Assembly: GCA_913043255.1 (NCBI GenBank)
Contig: CAJWLK010000003.1
Span: forward strand, 62,001 to 126,000
Direction of reading: 5' to 3'
Origin: an uncultured Gemmatimonadota bacterium
GTDB taxonomy: Bacteria > Gemmatimonadota > Gemmatimonadetes > Palauibacterales > Palauibacteraceae
Length of the DNA: 64,000 nt
A model generated the notes under the pieces. It made no database searches and was not told where the DNA came from. It saw only the letters and a program-made list of their open reading frames with translations. Made by a program: the position numbers and the translations under genes. This document shows positions 43,274 through 51,752 of the stretch, one piece after another. Every line of letters begins with the position of its first letter. Within the stretch, counting starts at the first letter, position 1.

Positions 43274-44758
43274 ATGTGCACGGTGGATTCTAGGCGTTGT
43301 TCGACTCGAACTCGAACGCATGTAAGGTGGCATCTGGCGGCAGGTTTTCTTTTTGTTTTGTTGTTCCCCGCATGGTTGCTTGGTCAGGCCGTATCAACTG
43401 AACTGCAGGACATGGAAGTTCAGCTCGAAGAGGCGCGGCAACTTGCGGTCCACCTCATCGCCCCACGGACGTTCGAACGGGCGGTCGACCGATTTGAGGA
43501 TGCCACTAGTCGTTTCCAGCGTGGTCAAGATCGTGCAAACGTTGAGGGTCGTCTAAATGAGGCTCGTGCTCTACTGGCTGATGCCAACCTTATTGCAGAA
43601 AAGGCACGTGAGATGTTTTCTGCGGCTCTGAAAAAGCGAGAAGATGCAGTAGTGCTTGGAGTTGAAGCGCAACCCTCTGAGTTTTGGCGCCGTGCCGAGG
43701 ATGAACTCCAGAGTGGAGGTCAACTGTTTGAACGGGAAGAGATTGTCGAGGCCCGTATACGAGCTGCCAGTGCTGCAGAACTATATGACCAGGCGATCAA
43801 ATCGGGATGGCGCGAACAGTTGCTTGGCGCGGCAATCAGAGCGCGTCAGGTAGCAATTAGTGTACGAGCAAACGAACTGGCGCCCGATACGTTTACGGAA
43901 GCCGAGCAGCAGCTGGCGATGGGCGAGGCCGATGTTTTGAGTGGTCGTACGGGTGATGCCCCCGCCCGGGCTGGCCAGGCTGCGCTGGAAGCATTTCTTC
44001 GTTCCGTAGAGATTGCTGCGCTTGCAGATAGTGTGGGGCGCCGTGCCATTAATGTAGAGACTTTAGTTTTAGCACACGAAGACGATCTGGCGAGCTTAGC
44101 GGCGGCTGCAGGGTTTGAGGCTCAGGGCGGTAAGACCGAGCAAACTGCCGAGAAAATTTCATCGGAGATCCGCCGCCTCCAATCCGAGGTGGAGCGACTT
44201 ACGGTAGAACTTAGTAGTACCAGTGAGGCAGCGTCTCAGTTGTCCAATAGCGTAACGATACTAGAAGGGCGGTTGACCGAGTCCGAAGCAAACTTCACCA
44301 ATGTCCGTAACGAACTACTTGATCGACAGCAACGCGAGGACCGGCTGCGTGAGGCGCAGGGACTATTTTTGCCTAGCGAAGGCGAAGTGTTCCTGGCTGG
44401 CAACCGTTTTGTGTTACGCTTGTTCGGCCTCACGTTTGAATCTGGTTCGTCAGAAATACTTGAGGAGCATCATTCACTATTAATGAAAGTGCAGAGAGTC
44501 ATAACAACGTTCGAGGGAGCAAGTGTGCGGATAGAGGGGCATACAGATGCACAGGGTGGGGAAGAAGGCAACCAGAGACTCAGTCAGCGTCGAGCTATTG
44601 CAGTGCGGGAGCACCTGTTAGCGCGAATTCCGATTCCATCCTCTCGTGTAGAGGCGTTGGGGTTGGGTGAGGCTCAGCCAATCGGTAGCAACGAAACTGA
44701 GGAGGGGCGGGCTCGCAACCGCCGTATTGAAGTGGTGATCACACTTCTAGGCGGCTAA
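43274..44758 (+). CDS. OmpA-domain envelope protein with long coiled coil
   Basis: A 494-residue exported protein. A signal helix (LAAGFLFVLLFPAWLLG) is followed by a helical region of about 330 residues with repeated Glu/Ala-rich heptads and a leucine coiled coil (~residues 290-365). The C-terminal ~120 residues are an OmpA-like peptidoglycan-binding domain: VRIEGHTDAQGGEEGNQRLSQ and GLGEAQPIGSNETEEGRARNR. It should anchor the outer membrane or a protein complex to the cell wall. The start at ATG 43274 lies in a TTG-opened frame from 43235 and has no close Shine-Dalgarno sequence, so it is approximate. Convergent with the nitrilase gene, 36 bases apart. Confidence 0.88.
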   Translation: MCTVDSRRCSTRTRTHVRWHLAAGFLFVLLFPAWLLGQAVSTELQDMEVQLEEARQLAVHLIAPRTFERAVDRFEDATSRFQRGQDRANVEGRLNEARALLADANLIAEKAREMFSAALKKREDAVVLGVEAQPSEFWRRAEDELQSGGQLFEREEIVEARIRAASAAELYDQAIKSGWREQLLGAAIRARQVAISVRANELAPDTFTEAEQQLAMGEADVLSGRTGDAPARAGQAALEAFLRSVEIAALADSVGRRAINVETLVLAHEDDLASLAAAAGFEAQGGKTEQTAEKISSEIRRLQSEVERLTVELSSTSEAASQLSNSVTILEGRLTESEANFTNVRNELLDRQQREDRLREAQGLFLPSEGEVFLAGNRFVLRLFGLTFESGSSEILEEHHSLLMKVQRVITTFEGASVRIEGHTDAQGGEEGNQRLSQRRAIAVREHLLARIPIPSSRVEALGLGEAQPIGSNETEEGRARNRRIEVVITLLGG

Positions 44759-44794
44759 TCCCGTGGGGTGAGCTGCATTGGGAAGCACGAGAAG

Positions 44795-45676
44795 CTAGCG
44801 GCTGCGTTGACTCCCCGTCCGGGATGCATTCGGGCGCTCAATGGTGATTGGTCCATACAATTCAGGCCATCGGTCTTCAATTCGGTCGAGCTCATATTCT
44901 CCTGCCCGGACGACCTCCAAGGATTTCTTGGTTTTTGACAGATCCATCTCAACATGGAGCCTTCCGGCCTGGTTACCACCCTCCAACAAAAGTTGTCCAA
45001 AGGGGTCAGCGGCTGCGCTGCCACCCTCGAATACGATTCCACGCTCCTCACCAACACGGTTTACTGCGAAATAGAAAGCTCGATTCTCGAACGCGCGGAT
45101 TTGAACCATCTCTTGGGTAAGAGCAAGGCGGGGCCAATTCGTGGGGAGGATTAACAGCTCAGCTCCCTCTAGTCGGAGTGCTCGAGCTGACTCGGGAAAC
45201 CAACCATCATAACAGATATGGAGCCCGATTCGTCCGAAGGGTAGCGAATAAACTTGGAATGGTTCCCCCCCGGGGCGAGTGAAGCGGTCTGCACCGAGAC
45301 ATAACGTATGAACCTTTCTGTAGCGACCAATGACGCCGTCTGGGCCCAACAAAAAGGCGCTGTTGAAGAGCACATCATTCTCTTGTTCGATTGCGCCCAC
45401 CACTATGAAAACCCCTCTCTCCTTCGTGGCACGTGCTAGTCGGTTCAGTTCGGGACCGTCCGCTTTGACCGAGTAGGCTAAACCTTCTCTCCATGACTCA
45501 AACACATAGCCCGTGAGTGCCGCTTCGGGGAAGACAATTAATTCGGCTTTTTCGTCTGCTGCCGAACGCAGCTCGGACTCGATGACTTCTGTGTTACTAG
45601 CCAGGTTTCCCAGAAGTGGTGCCATCTGTACGCCACAGACCTGTGCAGTATGGTTCGTGCTGGAGTTATGGCTCAT
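44795..45676 (-). CDS. Carbon-nitrogen hydrolase (nitrilase/omega-amidase superfamily)
   Basis: A 293-residue cytoplasmic amidase. Catalytic triad: Glu in VFPEAALTGY, Lys in YRKVHT and Cys in LHICYDGWFPE. These enzymes hydrolyse amides or nitriles such as deaminated glutamine or N-carbamoyl compounds; the specific substrate is not visible. The open frame reaches 45730, but I use ATG 45676, which lies 4 bases past the stop of the upstream SDR gene and gives an end typical of the family. It is probably translated with that gene. Confidence 0.88.
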   Translation of the reverse strand: MSHNSSTNHTAQVCGVQMAPLLGNLASNTEVIESELRSAADEKAELIVFPEAALTGYVFESWREGLAYSVKADGPELNRLARATKERGVFIVVGAIEQENDVLFNSAFLLGPDGVIGRYRKVHTLCLGADRFTRPGGEPFQVYSLPFGRIGLHICYDGWFPESARALRLEGAELLILPTNWPRLALTQEMVQIRAFENRAFYFAVNRVGEERGIVFEGGSAAADPFGQLLLEGGNQAGRLHVEMDLSKTKKSLEVVRAGEYELDRIEDRWPELYGPITIERPNASRTGSQRSR

Positions 45677-45680
45677 CAAT

Positions 45681-46484
45681 TCAGGTGTGCGAAGGTCCCG
45701 AGCCGACAAAATCTTCCCCCCCGTCAACACGGATAGTATTTCCAGTCATCCAGGCGGTTTCAGGCTGGGCAAGTGCAACCATGCAGTGAGCAACGTCTTC
45801 AGGCGTGGTTAATCGACCGTGAGGATTTTGAGCGGCAGCTGCAGCAATCATATCCTCTGCGCCAGGAATTTTTCTAAGGGCGGGGGTGTCCGTCACGCCC
45901 GCCCTTATGGCGTTGACGGTGATTTCCGTGTGTGCAAGCTCCATGGCTAGTTGTCGGCAGTGTGACTCGAGTGCCGCTTTTGCTGCTGAGACAGCGCCGT
46001 ACGCGGGCATCACTCGGTCACCGCCAGATGAAGTCATAGCAAATATCCGTCCTCCGGGTCCCATTAGTCCACGTTTCACCAAGCCTTGGGTCCAGTAGAC
46101 GAGCGAATGTGCCATGACGTCGAGGGTCATATTCATCTGGTCAGAAGACACGGTTTTTGCTTGGGCATCGAGGAACGGGAGCAAAGTTCCGAAAGCAAGT
46201 GAATGCAACAGGATTCGTACTGAGTCCGAATTAGCGGTTTTGGCAATTTCATCGAGCACCATTTCACGCTTATCGGCTGCAGCTGCGTTGATGTTGTGAA
46301 AAACAGCGCGCTGTCCCACAGACTCGATTTTTGATTTGATCTCCTCCACGTGTTGCAGCCCAGCTCGGCGATCGAGATGGATGCCGTAGATGTCGTATCC
46401 AGCTTCAGCAAATATAGTTGCCGCAGCTTCGCCAAAGCCGCTTGATGCTCCGAGGATGACTGCTCCAGGAGTTGAATGGGTCAC
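45681..46484 (-). CDS. Short-chain dehydrogenase, FabL/FabI-like enoyl-ACP reductase
   Basis: A 267-residue NAD(P)H-dependent reductase. The nucleotide loop is GASSGFGEA. The active-site spacing is Tyr-x6-Lys (YGAVSAAK), characteristic of FabI/FabL enoyl-ACP reductases rather than the Tyr-x3-Lys of classical SDRs; LLHSLAFG matches the FabI-type HSLAF region. It could do the last step of the fatty acid elongation cycle. The glycine pattern is nearer to FabL (GxxxGxG). The start is GTG 46484. It is in a two-gene operon with the nitrilase-family gene. A different enoyl or carbonyl substrate cannot be excluded. Confidence 0.8.
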   Translation of the reverse strand: MTHSTPGAVILGASSGFGEAAATIFAEAGYDIYGIHLDRRAGLQHVEEIKSKIESVGQRAVFHNINAAAADKREMVLDEIAKTANSDSVRILLHSLAFGTLLPFLDAQAKTVSSDQMNMTLDVMAHSLVYWTQGLVKRGLMGPGGRIFAMTSSGGDRVMPAYGAVSAAKAALESHCRQLAMELAHTEITVNAIRAGVTDTPALRKIPGAEDMIAAAAAQNPHGRLTTPEDVAHCMVALAQPETAWMTGNTIRVDGGEDFVGSGPSHT

Positions 46485-47070
46485 TCGACTCTATCCTCCA
46501 ATAAATCGGTTAGCTGCGCTGTTACGATTGCCCTAACATCTAAACTTCAGCGTGGGCGTAGAGAAACAATAGCGTGACGCTCGGGGCCTCGCACTGGACC
46601 TAAGTTTTCTGTTGACTTTAAGAAGGTCTTGGTCAAACGTCAGTCCGCAATTTTTAAGGCGCGTGTCGCTCAAGACTCACCTTAAAGACCAACTGCATTT
46701 TTTTAAAAAAATCATATTTTAGATTGGGGTCTTGCGCATTTTGTTTGGACAGTTCATCGCCCGTATTTCAAGAAGATTAGCTGTGCTTTGTTCCGGTATA
46801 AAAAATCTGGTGAATTATAATCCACATTGATGGCGGGTTTTTCAACGAACATTAAACATTACGTTAAGTTATTGCAATAAATCATTTTATGAGTTTATTG
46901 TCTGGATGTTAGGCTATAACTCACCCTAGTTCTCCAGTTGCAAGGGGAGCGCGACAACCCTATCCTCGATCTGCGTAACACAGCGTAAGGATAGTTGGGG
47001 GTGGAGACGGTCCCGTCCCACTCTCGTATCGAACAAAAAACCATCATTTTAGGGAGAATTGTATCTAATC
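46485..47070 (+). other. AT-rich non-coding island with palindromes and candidate structured leader
   Basis: About 585 bases without a gene, strikingly AT-rich from ~46680 to 46920. Three exact AT palindromes are seen: A-T7-A7-T at 46697-46712, ATTATAAT at 46814-46821 (containing TATAAT), and TTATTGCAATAA at 46869-46880. Further right, the DNA becomes GC-richer and holds two hairpins: CTATCCT (46960-46966) with AGGATAG (46988-46994), extended by CAA/TTG across a 2-base bulge, and a tight GTGG-A-GACG/CGTC-CCAC hairpin at 47001-47021. The position before a small gene suggests a 5' leader or small RNA. I do not match it to a known riboswitch. Confidence 0.4.
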
Positions 47071-47253
47071 ATGACTGTTGCCGCCGACCCCCGCCCCGTA
47101 AATGTCGTCGTCGACCTGCCCGCAGATCTTGCTGCAGATGTTGAACAAGTTCGCGCAAAGGATCCCGATTTTTTGGGACGTGCTATCCAGTACGCGCTTG
47201 CGCGACAGATCATCTTCGAAGAATTGGTTATGAAGGAGTCGAACACGCCTTAA
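47071..47253 (+). CDS. Small protein, possible ribbon-helix-helix DNA-binding type
   Basis: A 60-residue protein of unknown function starting at ATG 47071. After ~8 residues there is a beta strand (VNVVVDLPADL), then two helices (AADVEQVRAKD and FLGRAIQYALARQIIFEELV), an arrangement like CopG/Arc ribbon-helix-helix antitoxins or repressors, although the match is only by pattern. AGGGAG at 47051-47056 is rather far (14 bases); a TTG at 47059 is too close to it, so the start is not settled. No toxin gene follows directly. It sits after the long AT-rich leader region. Confidence 0.55.
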   Translation: MTVAADPRPVNVVVDLPADLAADVEQVRAKDPDFLGRAIQYALARQIIFEELVMKESNTP

Positions 47254-47440
47254 GACGTGTTCCCGATGTTTGGTCCCTAGGATTATGAATGGGCGTATCC
47301 TCGCCTTTCTTTCCCGGAGTTTGTAAAGCTGGATATTCGCGTTGTTACCGTGCACGACGCCGGTTCCCGGTCGGTTTTAGGTTTATCTAGAAGGCTTTCA
47401 ATCTTCGCTTAACGTTGACGGTCCTGCCGGGGGAGGCTAG

Positions 47441-47488
47441 ATGGATGCAGAAGTGTGGGCGGAATTCCTTGCTGCCCACCAAGCCTGA
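47441..47488 (+). CDS. Very short ORF (15 codons) with good ribosome site
   Basis: ATG 47441 to TGA 47486-47488, product MDAEVWAEFLAAHQA. GGGGGAGG lies six bases upstream, one of the best sites in the region. It may be a leader peptide for the following small genes, or the start of a broken reading frame. I give it low weight because of its length. Confidence 0.25.
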   Translation: MDAEVWAEFLAAHQA

Positions 47489-47532
47489 AGCCGAGGATAG
47501 TGGTGTACTCCGACACGGAGCATTCTGGCTCG

Positions 47533-47874
47533 ATGCTGGAACCTGATCGCGAGTCCAAACTGACCGAGACGGTGTTGCGGGCAAAGTACGCTGACTTCTG
47601 TTCCGCGCAGCTGACCGAAGTATTTCTCTCGTTATCTGACGAGAAGATCTACGAGATGGTTGAAGAAGAAGCCAAGATTCAAAAGCTGAGTCCCAGCAAC
47701 CTCGGGTTCAGAAAAATGGTCCAACTCGCTACGAATAGGCTTCGTGATAGTGTGCCATTGCCTGACTTTGAAACGTGGCAAAGGGATTACGAAGCGGCGC
47801 CTGAGCGGTATGAGAAGTATTTACTTGGGTTGTGGCGCCAGTTGTCGACTGAGGAGACTGGCGAAGCCGGTTGA
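47533..47874 (+). CDS. Hypothetical acidic helical protein
   Basis: A 113-residue soluble protein, mostly helical and acidic, without signal or membrane segment: KLTETVLRAKYADFCSAQL, then EKIYEMVEEEAKIQK and a Tyr/Trp-rich end (YEKYLLGLWRQL). Start uncertain: GTG 47503 has GAGGA five bases upstream and would add 10 residues, while ATG 47533 has only a distant GGAG. I recognise no family. The next small gene begins 17 bases after its stop, and AAGGAG overlaps that stop, so both are probably one transcript. Confidence 0.6.
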   Translation: MLEPDRESKLTETVLRAKYADFCSAQLTEVFLSLSDEKIYEMVEEEAKIQKLSPSNLGFRKMVQLATNRLRDSVPLPDFETWQRDYEAAPERYEKYLLGLWRQLSTEETGEAG

Positions 47875-47890
47875 AGGAGAGGTTGGCGGG

Positions 47891-48196
47891 ATGGTTGGTT
47901 TCGAGATCAATGGAAATGATGATGAAGGTCGGCCTCAGCTCCAAATGTGGGATGAGGATGAAAGAGAAACGACGATTGGGACGCTTGATCATGGTGAGGA
48001 GCGCTGGCGTACCCTGGTGATCGTTGAGCCTGTGTCCGGAGATTTCGTTCGCGGTAAACTTTCGTTTCGGTGTGGTAAAGAGCGTTACGATACGGCTCCG
48101 GTGATCCTGGAGGAGACGGCTGCACGAGTTGTTCAACGAGCTGGCGAACTCCCTAAAGCTATGCTCCGCCAGTTGTTAGTGTCTGCCCGGAGCTGA
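47891..48196 (+). CDS. Hypothetical small beta-type protein
   Basis: A 101-residue soluble protein of unknown function. The first two-thirds look like beta strands (MVGFEINGND ... RWRTLVIVEPVSGDFVRGKLSFRCGKERYDT), and the end is a helix (LEETAARVVQRAGELPKAML). ATG 47891 with AAGGAGAGG ~11 bases upstream. It ends four bases before the convergent stop of the glycosyltransferase gene. Possibly a partner of the preceding helical protein. Confidence 0.6.
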   Translation: MVGFEINGNDDEGRPQLQMWDEDERETTIGTLDHGEERWRTLVIVEPVSGDFVRGKLSFRCGKERYDTAPVILEETAARVVQRAGELPKAMLRQLLVSARS

Positions 48197-48200
48197 TCGT

Positions 48201-49010
48201 CTAACGTTTTGACAGGTTGGTTTTGGCGCGCAAGGATTCTACAACCAGTGTACGAAGCATGACCCACCCTGCGCGCACGGAAGCAATGAGGTTGCCCGAC
48301 ACTTTTGAACGGCCTGCCGTCCGTCGCTCAAAGTCAACTTCTATTCCATGAACGCGGTAACCAGACCTCAAGGCTCGCACCTGCATCTGGACGTACCATC
48401 CGTAAGTTGGATCATCGAGTTCAAGAGCTTCCAGCATGCTCCAACGGATAGCTCGAAAGGGTCCCATATCGCGCACATGCGAGCCAAATTTGATCCGCAA
48501 TGCCGCGGTTATGAATTGATTGCCGAGTCGTGCATGCCACCTAACGCCTCCTTCTCCACATGCTCTGCGTTCACCTATGACGAGATCAGCTTTACCTTCC
48601 CGGATTGGGTCAAGAAGCGAGTTGAGTTGTTTGGGTGCAGCGAAGTCGTCCGCGTCGAGGAAGATAAGGACTTCTGGAGGAAACTCTCGCCGGAGTCGAT
48701 CAATCCCAGCAATGCATGCGTGCCCGTACCCAGGGCGAGACTCGTAGACGACGAGTGCTCCAAGGTTTTTGGCCACCTCGGACGTGATATCTCGCGAAGC
48801 GTTGTCGACGACGAGAATACAGTCAATCGTGTCGGCAGCATGCTCGAGTTCGGCGAAAAGTCGAGGAAGAGTTTTACTTTCGTCTCGAGCCGGAATCAAA
48901 ATCGCTGTTCTGATAGCTTTTTCCAGGGTTGAGTATGTGGCGCATCTGGGGTTTGTTTGCGGTCCAGGCGATTGTTCTCTGGAGTATAGGCTGGAGTGAT
49001 TGGGGAACAC
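48201..49010 (-). CDS. Family 2 glycosyltransferase (dolichyl/polyprenyl-phosphate sugar synthase-like)
   Basis: A GT2 enzyme of about 240-269 residues related to DPM1/DPG synthase, adding mannose or glucose to a polyprenyl phosphate. The GT-A motifs are AILIPARDESKTLPRL, ILVVDNASRD, YGHACIAG and FLDADDFA (DxD), then a helical end (FERRTAGRSKVSGN). The frame opens at GTG 49010, which would overlap the divergent GT-C gene by 76 bases; the true start may lie nearer ~48915, but no ATG is available there. Its lipid-linked sugar is a natural donor for the GT-C enzyme encoded next door. Confidence 0.85.
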   Translation of the reverse strand: MFPNHSSLYSREQSPGPQTNPRCATYSTLEKAIRTAILIPARDESKTLPRLFAELEHAADTIDCILVVDNASRDITSEVAKNLGALVVYESRPGYGHACIAGIDRLRREFPPEVLIFLDADDFAAPKQLNSLLDPIREGKADLVIGERRACGEGGVRWHARLGNQFITAALRIKFGSHVRDMGPFRAIRWSMLEALELDDPTYGWYVQMQVRALRSGYRVHGIEVDFERRTAGRSKVSGNLIASVRAGWVMLRTLVVESLRAKTNLSKR

Positions 49011-50209
49011 CCGTCACTGTGTTTTTGTTGTGGGGGATGGGATTCGCTGCTTATGCTTTTTCTGCAGTAAAAGCCAATTTTGTATCCCGTAAACAGGTAT
49101 GGGTGGGTGGAATTCTCCTTCGTGCCGGATTGTTCCCGCTCACACCTATGCTCTCTGAAGATATTTATCGTTACATCTGGGATGGGTGGGTTCAGTGGAA
49201 TGGTATGAACCCGTTTTCTCATGCGCCCGCTGATTCTGCACTCGCATTGTTCCGGACCGAGTGGTCGTTCCTGATTAACAATGCAGATGTTCCCACTATA
49301 TACCCCGCGGGGGCACAGCTTATTTTCTTTATTCTCGCGTGGCTTGGTCCCACCGTAGCAATCTTTAAAACAGCTTGGCTGATCGCTGACCTCATCACTG
49401 CCTATATAATTCATCGTTTGTCCCGTGGCTCGGGATCTCGTGCCTTGCTGCTTTATCTTTGGTCGCCACTTCTCCTCATGGAGGTCGCGTGGAGTGGGCA
49501 CTTTGATCCGATTGGAATCGCTCCCATGATGGGTGCAGTTTGGGTCAGCGGTGTAATATCGCACCCCGTTTTGGCGGCCTTGAGAGTGGGCTCTCTCCTG
49601 GGGCTTAGTATCTCTGTTAAGTTTGCACCGCTTGCTGTTATTCCCGTCGTTTTTAGACGTTACGGTGTGCTTGCAGTTGCCGGTTGTTTGGCGATTCCAA
49701 TACTTCTGTACATTCCTTTTTCTAGCGTTGGTGCCGCATTGTTCGATGGTCTTCGAACCTATGTGGACCTTTGGCAGTTTAACGCAGGTGGTTACTTGTT
49801 GTTGGAACAAATGGTAGGTCACCGAGACATTTCCAAGTGGCTTGGAACCATGGCAGTTGTGGTTGTTGTTGGATGGGCAGCTGTGAAAAAATGGCCACTA
49901 GCGCGCGCGCTGTTCTGGTCGATTGGCACGGCGCTTATTGTTTCGCCCACGGTTCACCCGTGGTATTTGCTGTGGGTGCTGCCATTAGCCTGTTTATCTG
50001 AGTCTCGCGGTTGGATTTTAATGACCGGCACCGTTTTTCTATCCTATGCTGGCCGAGATGTGTACTTGGCCTCGGGAGTATGGCCGCAGCCGCTATGGCT
50101 TACGGCGATCATCCACGTGCCCCCTCTGGCTCTTTTAGCCTACGATGGTTGGAGAGGCTCTAGACCTCAAGGACTCACCTGTGGCAAGAAGATACCCGAG
50201 GGCAAATAG
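48935..50209 (+). CDS. GT-C membrane glycosyltransferase (GT87/mannosyltransferase-like)
   Basis: A 424-residue inner-membrane enzyme with about ten helices that uses a lipid-phosphate sugar donor. The first periplasmic loop carries the acidic catalytic motif SEDIYRYIWDGWVQWNGMNPF, typical of GT87-type polyprenol-phosphate mannosyltransferases. A second conserved loop is VAWSGHFDPIG. ATG 48935 with AGGG at a good distance; a TTG at 48929 is possible. Its 5' end overlaps the divergent GT2 frame, and its 3' end overlaps the convergent cellulose-synthase-like gene by 75 bases. Confidence 0.82.
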   Translation: MWRIWGLFAVQAIVLWSIGWSDWGTPVTVFLLWGMGFAAYAFSAVKANFVSRKQVWVGGILLRAGLFPLTPMLSEDIYRYIWDGWVQWNGMNPFSHAPADSALALFRTEWSFLINNADVPTIYPAGAQLIFFILAWLGPTVAIFKTAWLIADLITAYIIHRLSRGSGSRALLLYLWSPLLLMEVAWSGHFDPIGIAPMMGAVWVSGVISHPVLAALRVGSLLGLSISVKFAPLAVIPVVFRRYGVLAVAGCLAIPILLYIPFSSVGAALFDGLRTYVDLWQFNAGGYLLLEQMVGHRDISKWLGTMAVVVVVGWAAVKKWPLARALFWSIGTALIVSPTVHPWYLLWVLPLACLSESRGWILMTGTVFLSYAGRDVYLASGVWPQPLWLTAIIHVPPLALLAYDGWRGSRPQGLTCGKKIPEGK

Positions 50210-51571
50210 AGCTGTGAATGGGATGCTCGAAAACAACCCCAAGTTTGCGATGTTCGCAATCGCACTCACTAGTGCTACGGTGAGGAGTGCGCGCACAACT
50301 GAAGGGGCCACTTTAACCGGAGCTTGGTAGCCGACCCTCGATGTAAAGCCTTCTTTGGGAGTGCGAACGAAAGGAGTGGTGTTTTCGCGGAAACCTCTCG
50401 CAACAGCGACTGTCAACGGCACCCCGAGTCCGAGTCCGAGGAGCATCGCTTCCAATACTTGTCTCGGGACTAGCCTGCCCCGTTGTCGCAAACATCCGGC
50501 AGTACCATAAAACAACATGAATGGAAGTGTCGCAAAGGCCAGGGCGAGTAGGTGGACCCACCCTGGCAGGCTCGACCCGGGAGTCACAACCCAACCTGCT
50601 GCTGCGATGGTTACTCCAAGCATTAGGGTCAGCGGGTGGACCACGTGGCCGAATAAATGTGCTGTGGCTTCTAGCTTAACTTCTAACGGAAGATCTGCGT
50701 TCCATACGCGCGGGAGAAGCTTCCGGGCGTTTTGTATCCCACCCTGTGTCCATCGGCTTTGTTGGACCTCTACCGCAGGCAAGCTGAGGGGTAGTTCTGC
50801 CCCAACGCGGACTTCACCCAAAAATGCGAATCGCCAGCCAGCCAGCTGCGCACGATAGCTTAGGTCAACATCTTCAGTGAGTGTATCGCTGTGCCAGCCA
50901 CCGGCATCCTCTATGCACTGTCGGCGCCATATTCCAGCCGATCCGTTGAAGTTGAAGAAGAGGTTCGCACGGTAGCGAGCTTCGTGTTCGATGGCGAAGT
51001 GTGCATCAAGGAAAAGCGCCTGTGCCCGAGTGAGCCAGCTGCGACCACGATCTAGGTGATCCCAGGCTGCCTGTACCGCTCCTACGTTTTCATCGGAGAA
51101 CGGTGGCAATAGACGGCGGATCAGGTCTGATGGTGGTACAAAGTCAGCGTCCAAGACAAGTAGAAACTCTCCGCGAGCAAGATTGGCACCATACGCGAGT
51201 GCTCCCGCTTTGAATCCTTCGCGATTCGAGCGCCGCACATGGTGTATGTCGATACCACGAGAACGCCACACTTTAACCTGCTGTGCAGCCAGCGAGGTTG
51301 TTTCGTCATCTGAGTCGTCCAAGACCTGTATCTCAAGTCGGTCAGTTGGATAGTCGAACGAACAGGCAGCATCGATTAACCGCTCTACGACGTTAGCTTC
51401 GTTGTAAATAGGAAGCTGAACAGTGACATGGGGAAGTGGCCCATCCCACCGGGCAGCCTCGGATCGGGCCGGTCGGCGGAAGCGGAGCCAGAGGAGCCTT
51501 AGTCGGTGAGTGCCAAACGGAACGAGAAGTGCCAGGGTTGCCAGGTATATGAGACTGCCTACGAAATCCAC
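50135..51571 (-). CDS. Processive family 2 glycosyltransferase (cellulose synthase/CelA-like)
   Basis: A 478-residue membrane glycosyltransferase. One N-terminal helix, a cytoplasmic GT-A domain with the D,D,D,QxxRW set (DDSDDE, LVLDADF, TEDVDLSYR and QQSRWTQGG), then four or more C-terminal helices. Such enzymes polymerise UDP- or GDP-sugars, for example beta-glucans or glucomannan, or make glycolipids. There is no PilZ domain. Start GTG 51571. The 3' end overlaps the GT-C gene on the other strand by 75 bases. Confidence 0.88.
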   Translation of the reverse strand: MDFVGSLIYLATLALLVPFGTHRLRLLWLRFRRPARSEAARWDGPLPHVTVQLPIYNEANVVERLIDAACSFDYPTDRLEIQVLDDSDDETTSLAAQQVKVWRSRGIDIHHVRRSNREGFKAGALAYGANLARGEFLLVLDADFVPPSDLIRRLLPPFSDENVGAVQAAWDHLDRGRSWLTRAQALFLDAHFAIEHEARYRANLFFNFNGSAGIWRRQCIEDAGGWHSDTLTEDVDLSYRAQLAGWRFAFLGEVRVGAELPLSLPAVEVQQSRWTQGGIQNARKLLPRVWNADLPLEVKLEATAHLFGHVVHPLTLMLGVTIAAAGWVVTPGSSLPGWVHLLALAFATLPFMLFYGTAGCLRQRGRLVPRQVLEAMLLGLGLGVPLTVAVARGFRENTTPFVRTPKEGFTSRVGYQAPVKVAPSVVRALLTVALVSAIANIANLGLFSSIPFTALFALGYLLATGESLRSRASPTIVG

Positions 51572-51752
51572 TCTTTAAGCGTCCGTATCCGAAGGTACGG
51601 GTGCTCGAGCTGCCTCAGAGGATGCGAACCACGATATCATATTGTTGTCGCCTCCACCTATATTTCGGTGCCGGAGCGTCCCCGTTACCCCGGGCAACGG
51701 TTGACGATGCTAAATGGTATCGCGTCGGGCAGCAACGCGAGCGAGATTCCCT

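Noticed and set aside
46941-47035. Possible 5S rRNA or SRP RNA in the hairpin region
   Set aside because: A short stretch looks vaguely like a 5S loop and the length fits SRP RNA, but neither the 5S core nor the conserved GGAAGCAGC of SRP RNA is present.
47071-47874. Toxin-antitoxin pair (ribbon-helix-helix protein plus 113-residue protein)
   Set aside because: The two are separated by ~280 bases and the second has no toxin-like motif; kept only as an open possibility in the island finding.
48896-49822. 308-codon reverse-strand open frame opposite the GT-C gene
   Set aside because: Extremely polar, Asn/Thr/Arg-rich translation with no domain; it mirrors a well supported membrane glycosyltransferase and is a shadow.
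48201-51571. Glycosyltransferase cluster as part of a genomic island
   Set aside because: No integrase, tRNA-linked repeat or transposase near; base use is like the neighbours.
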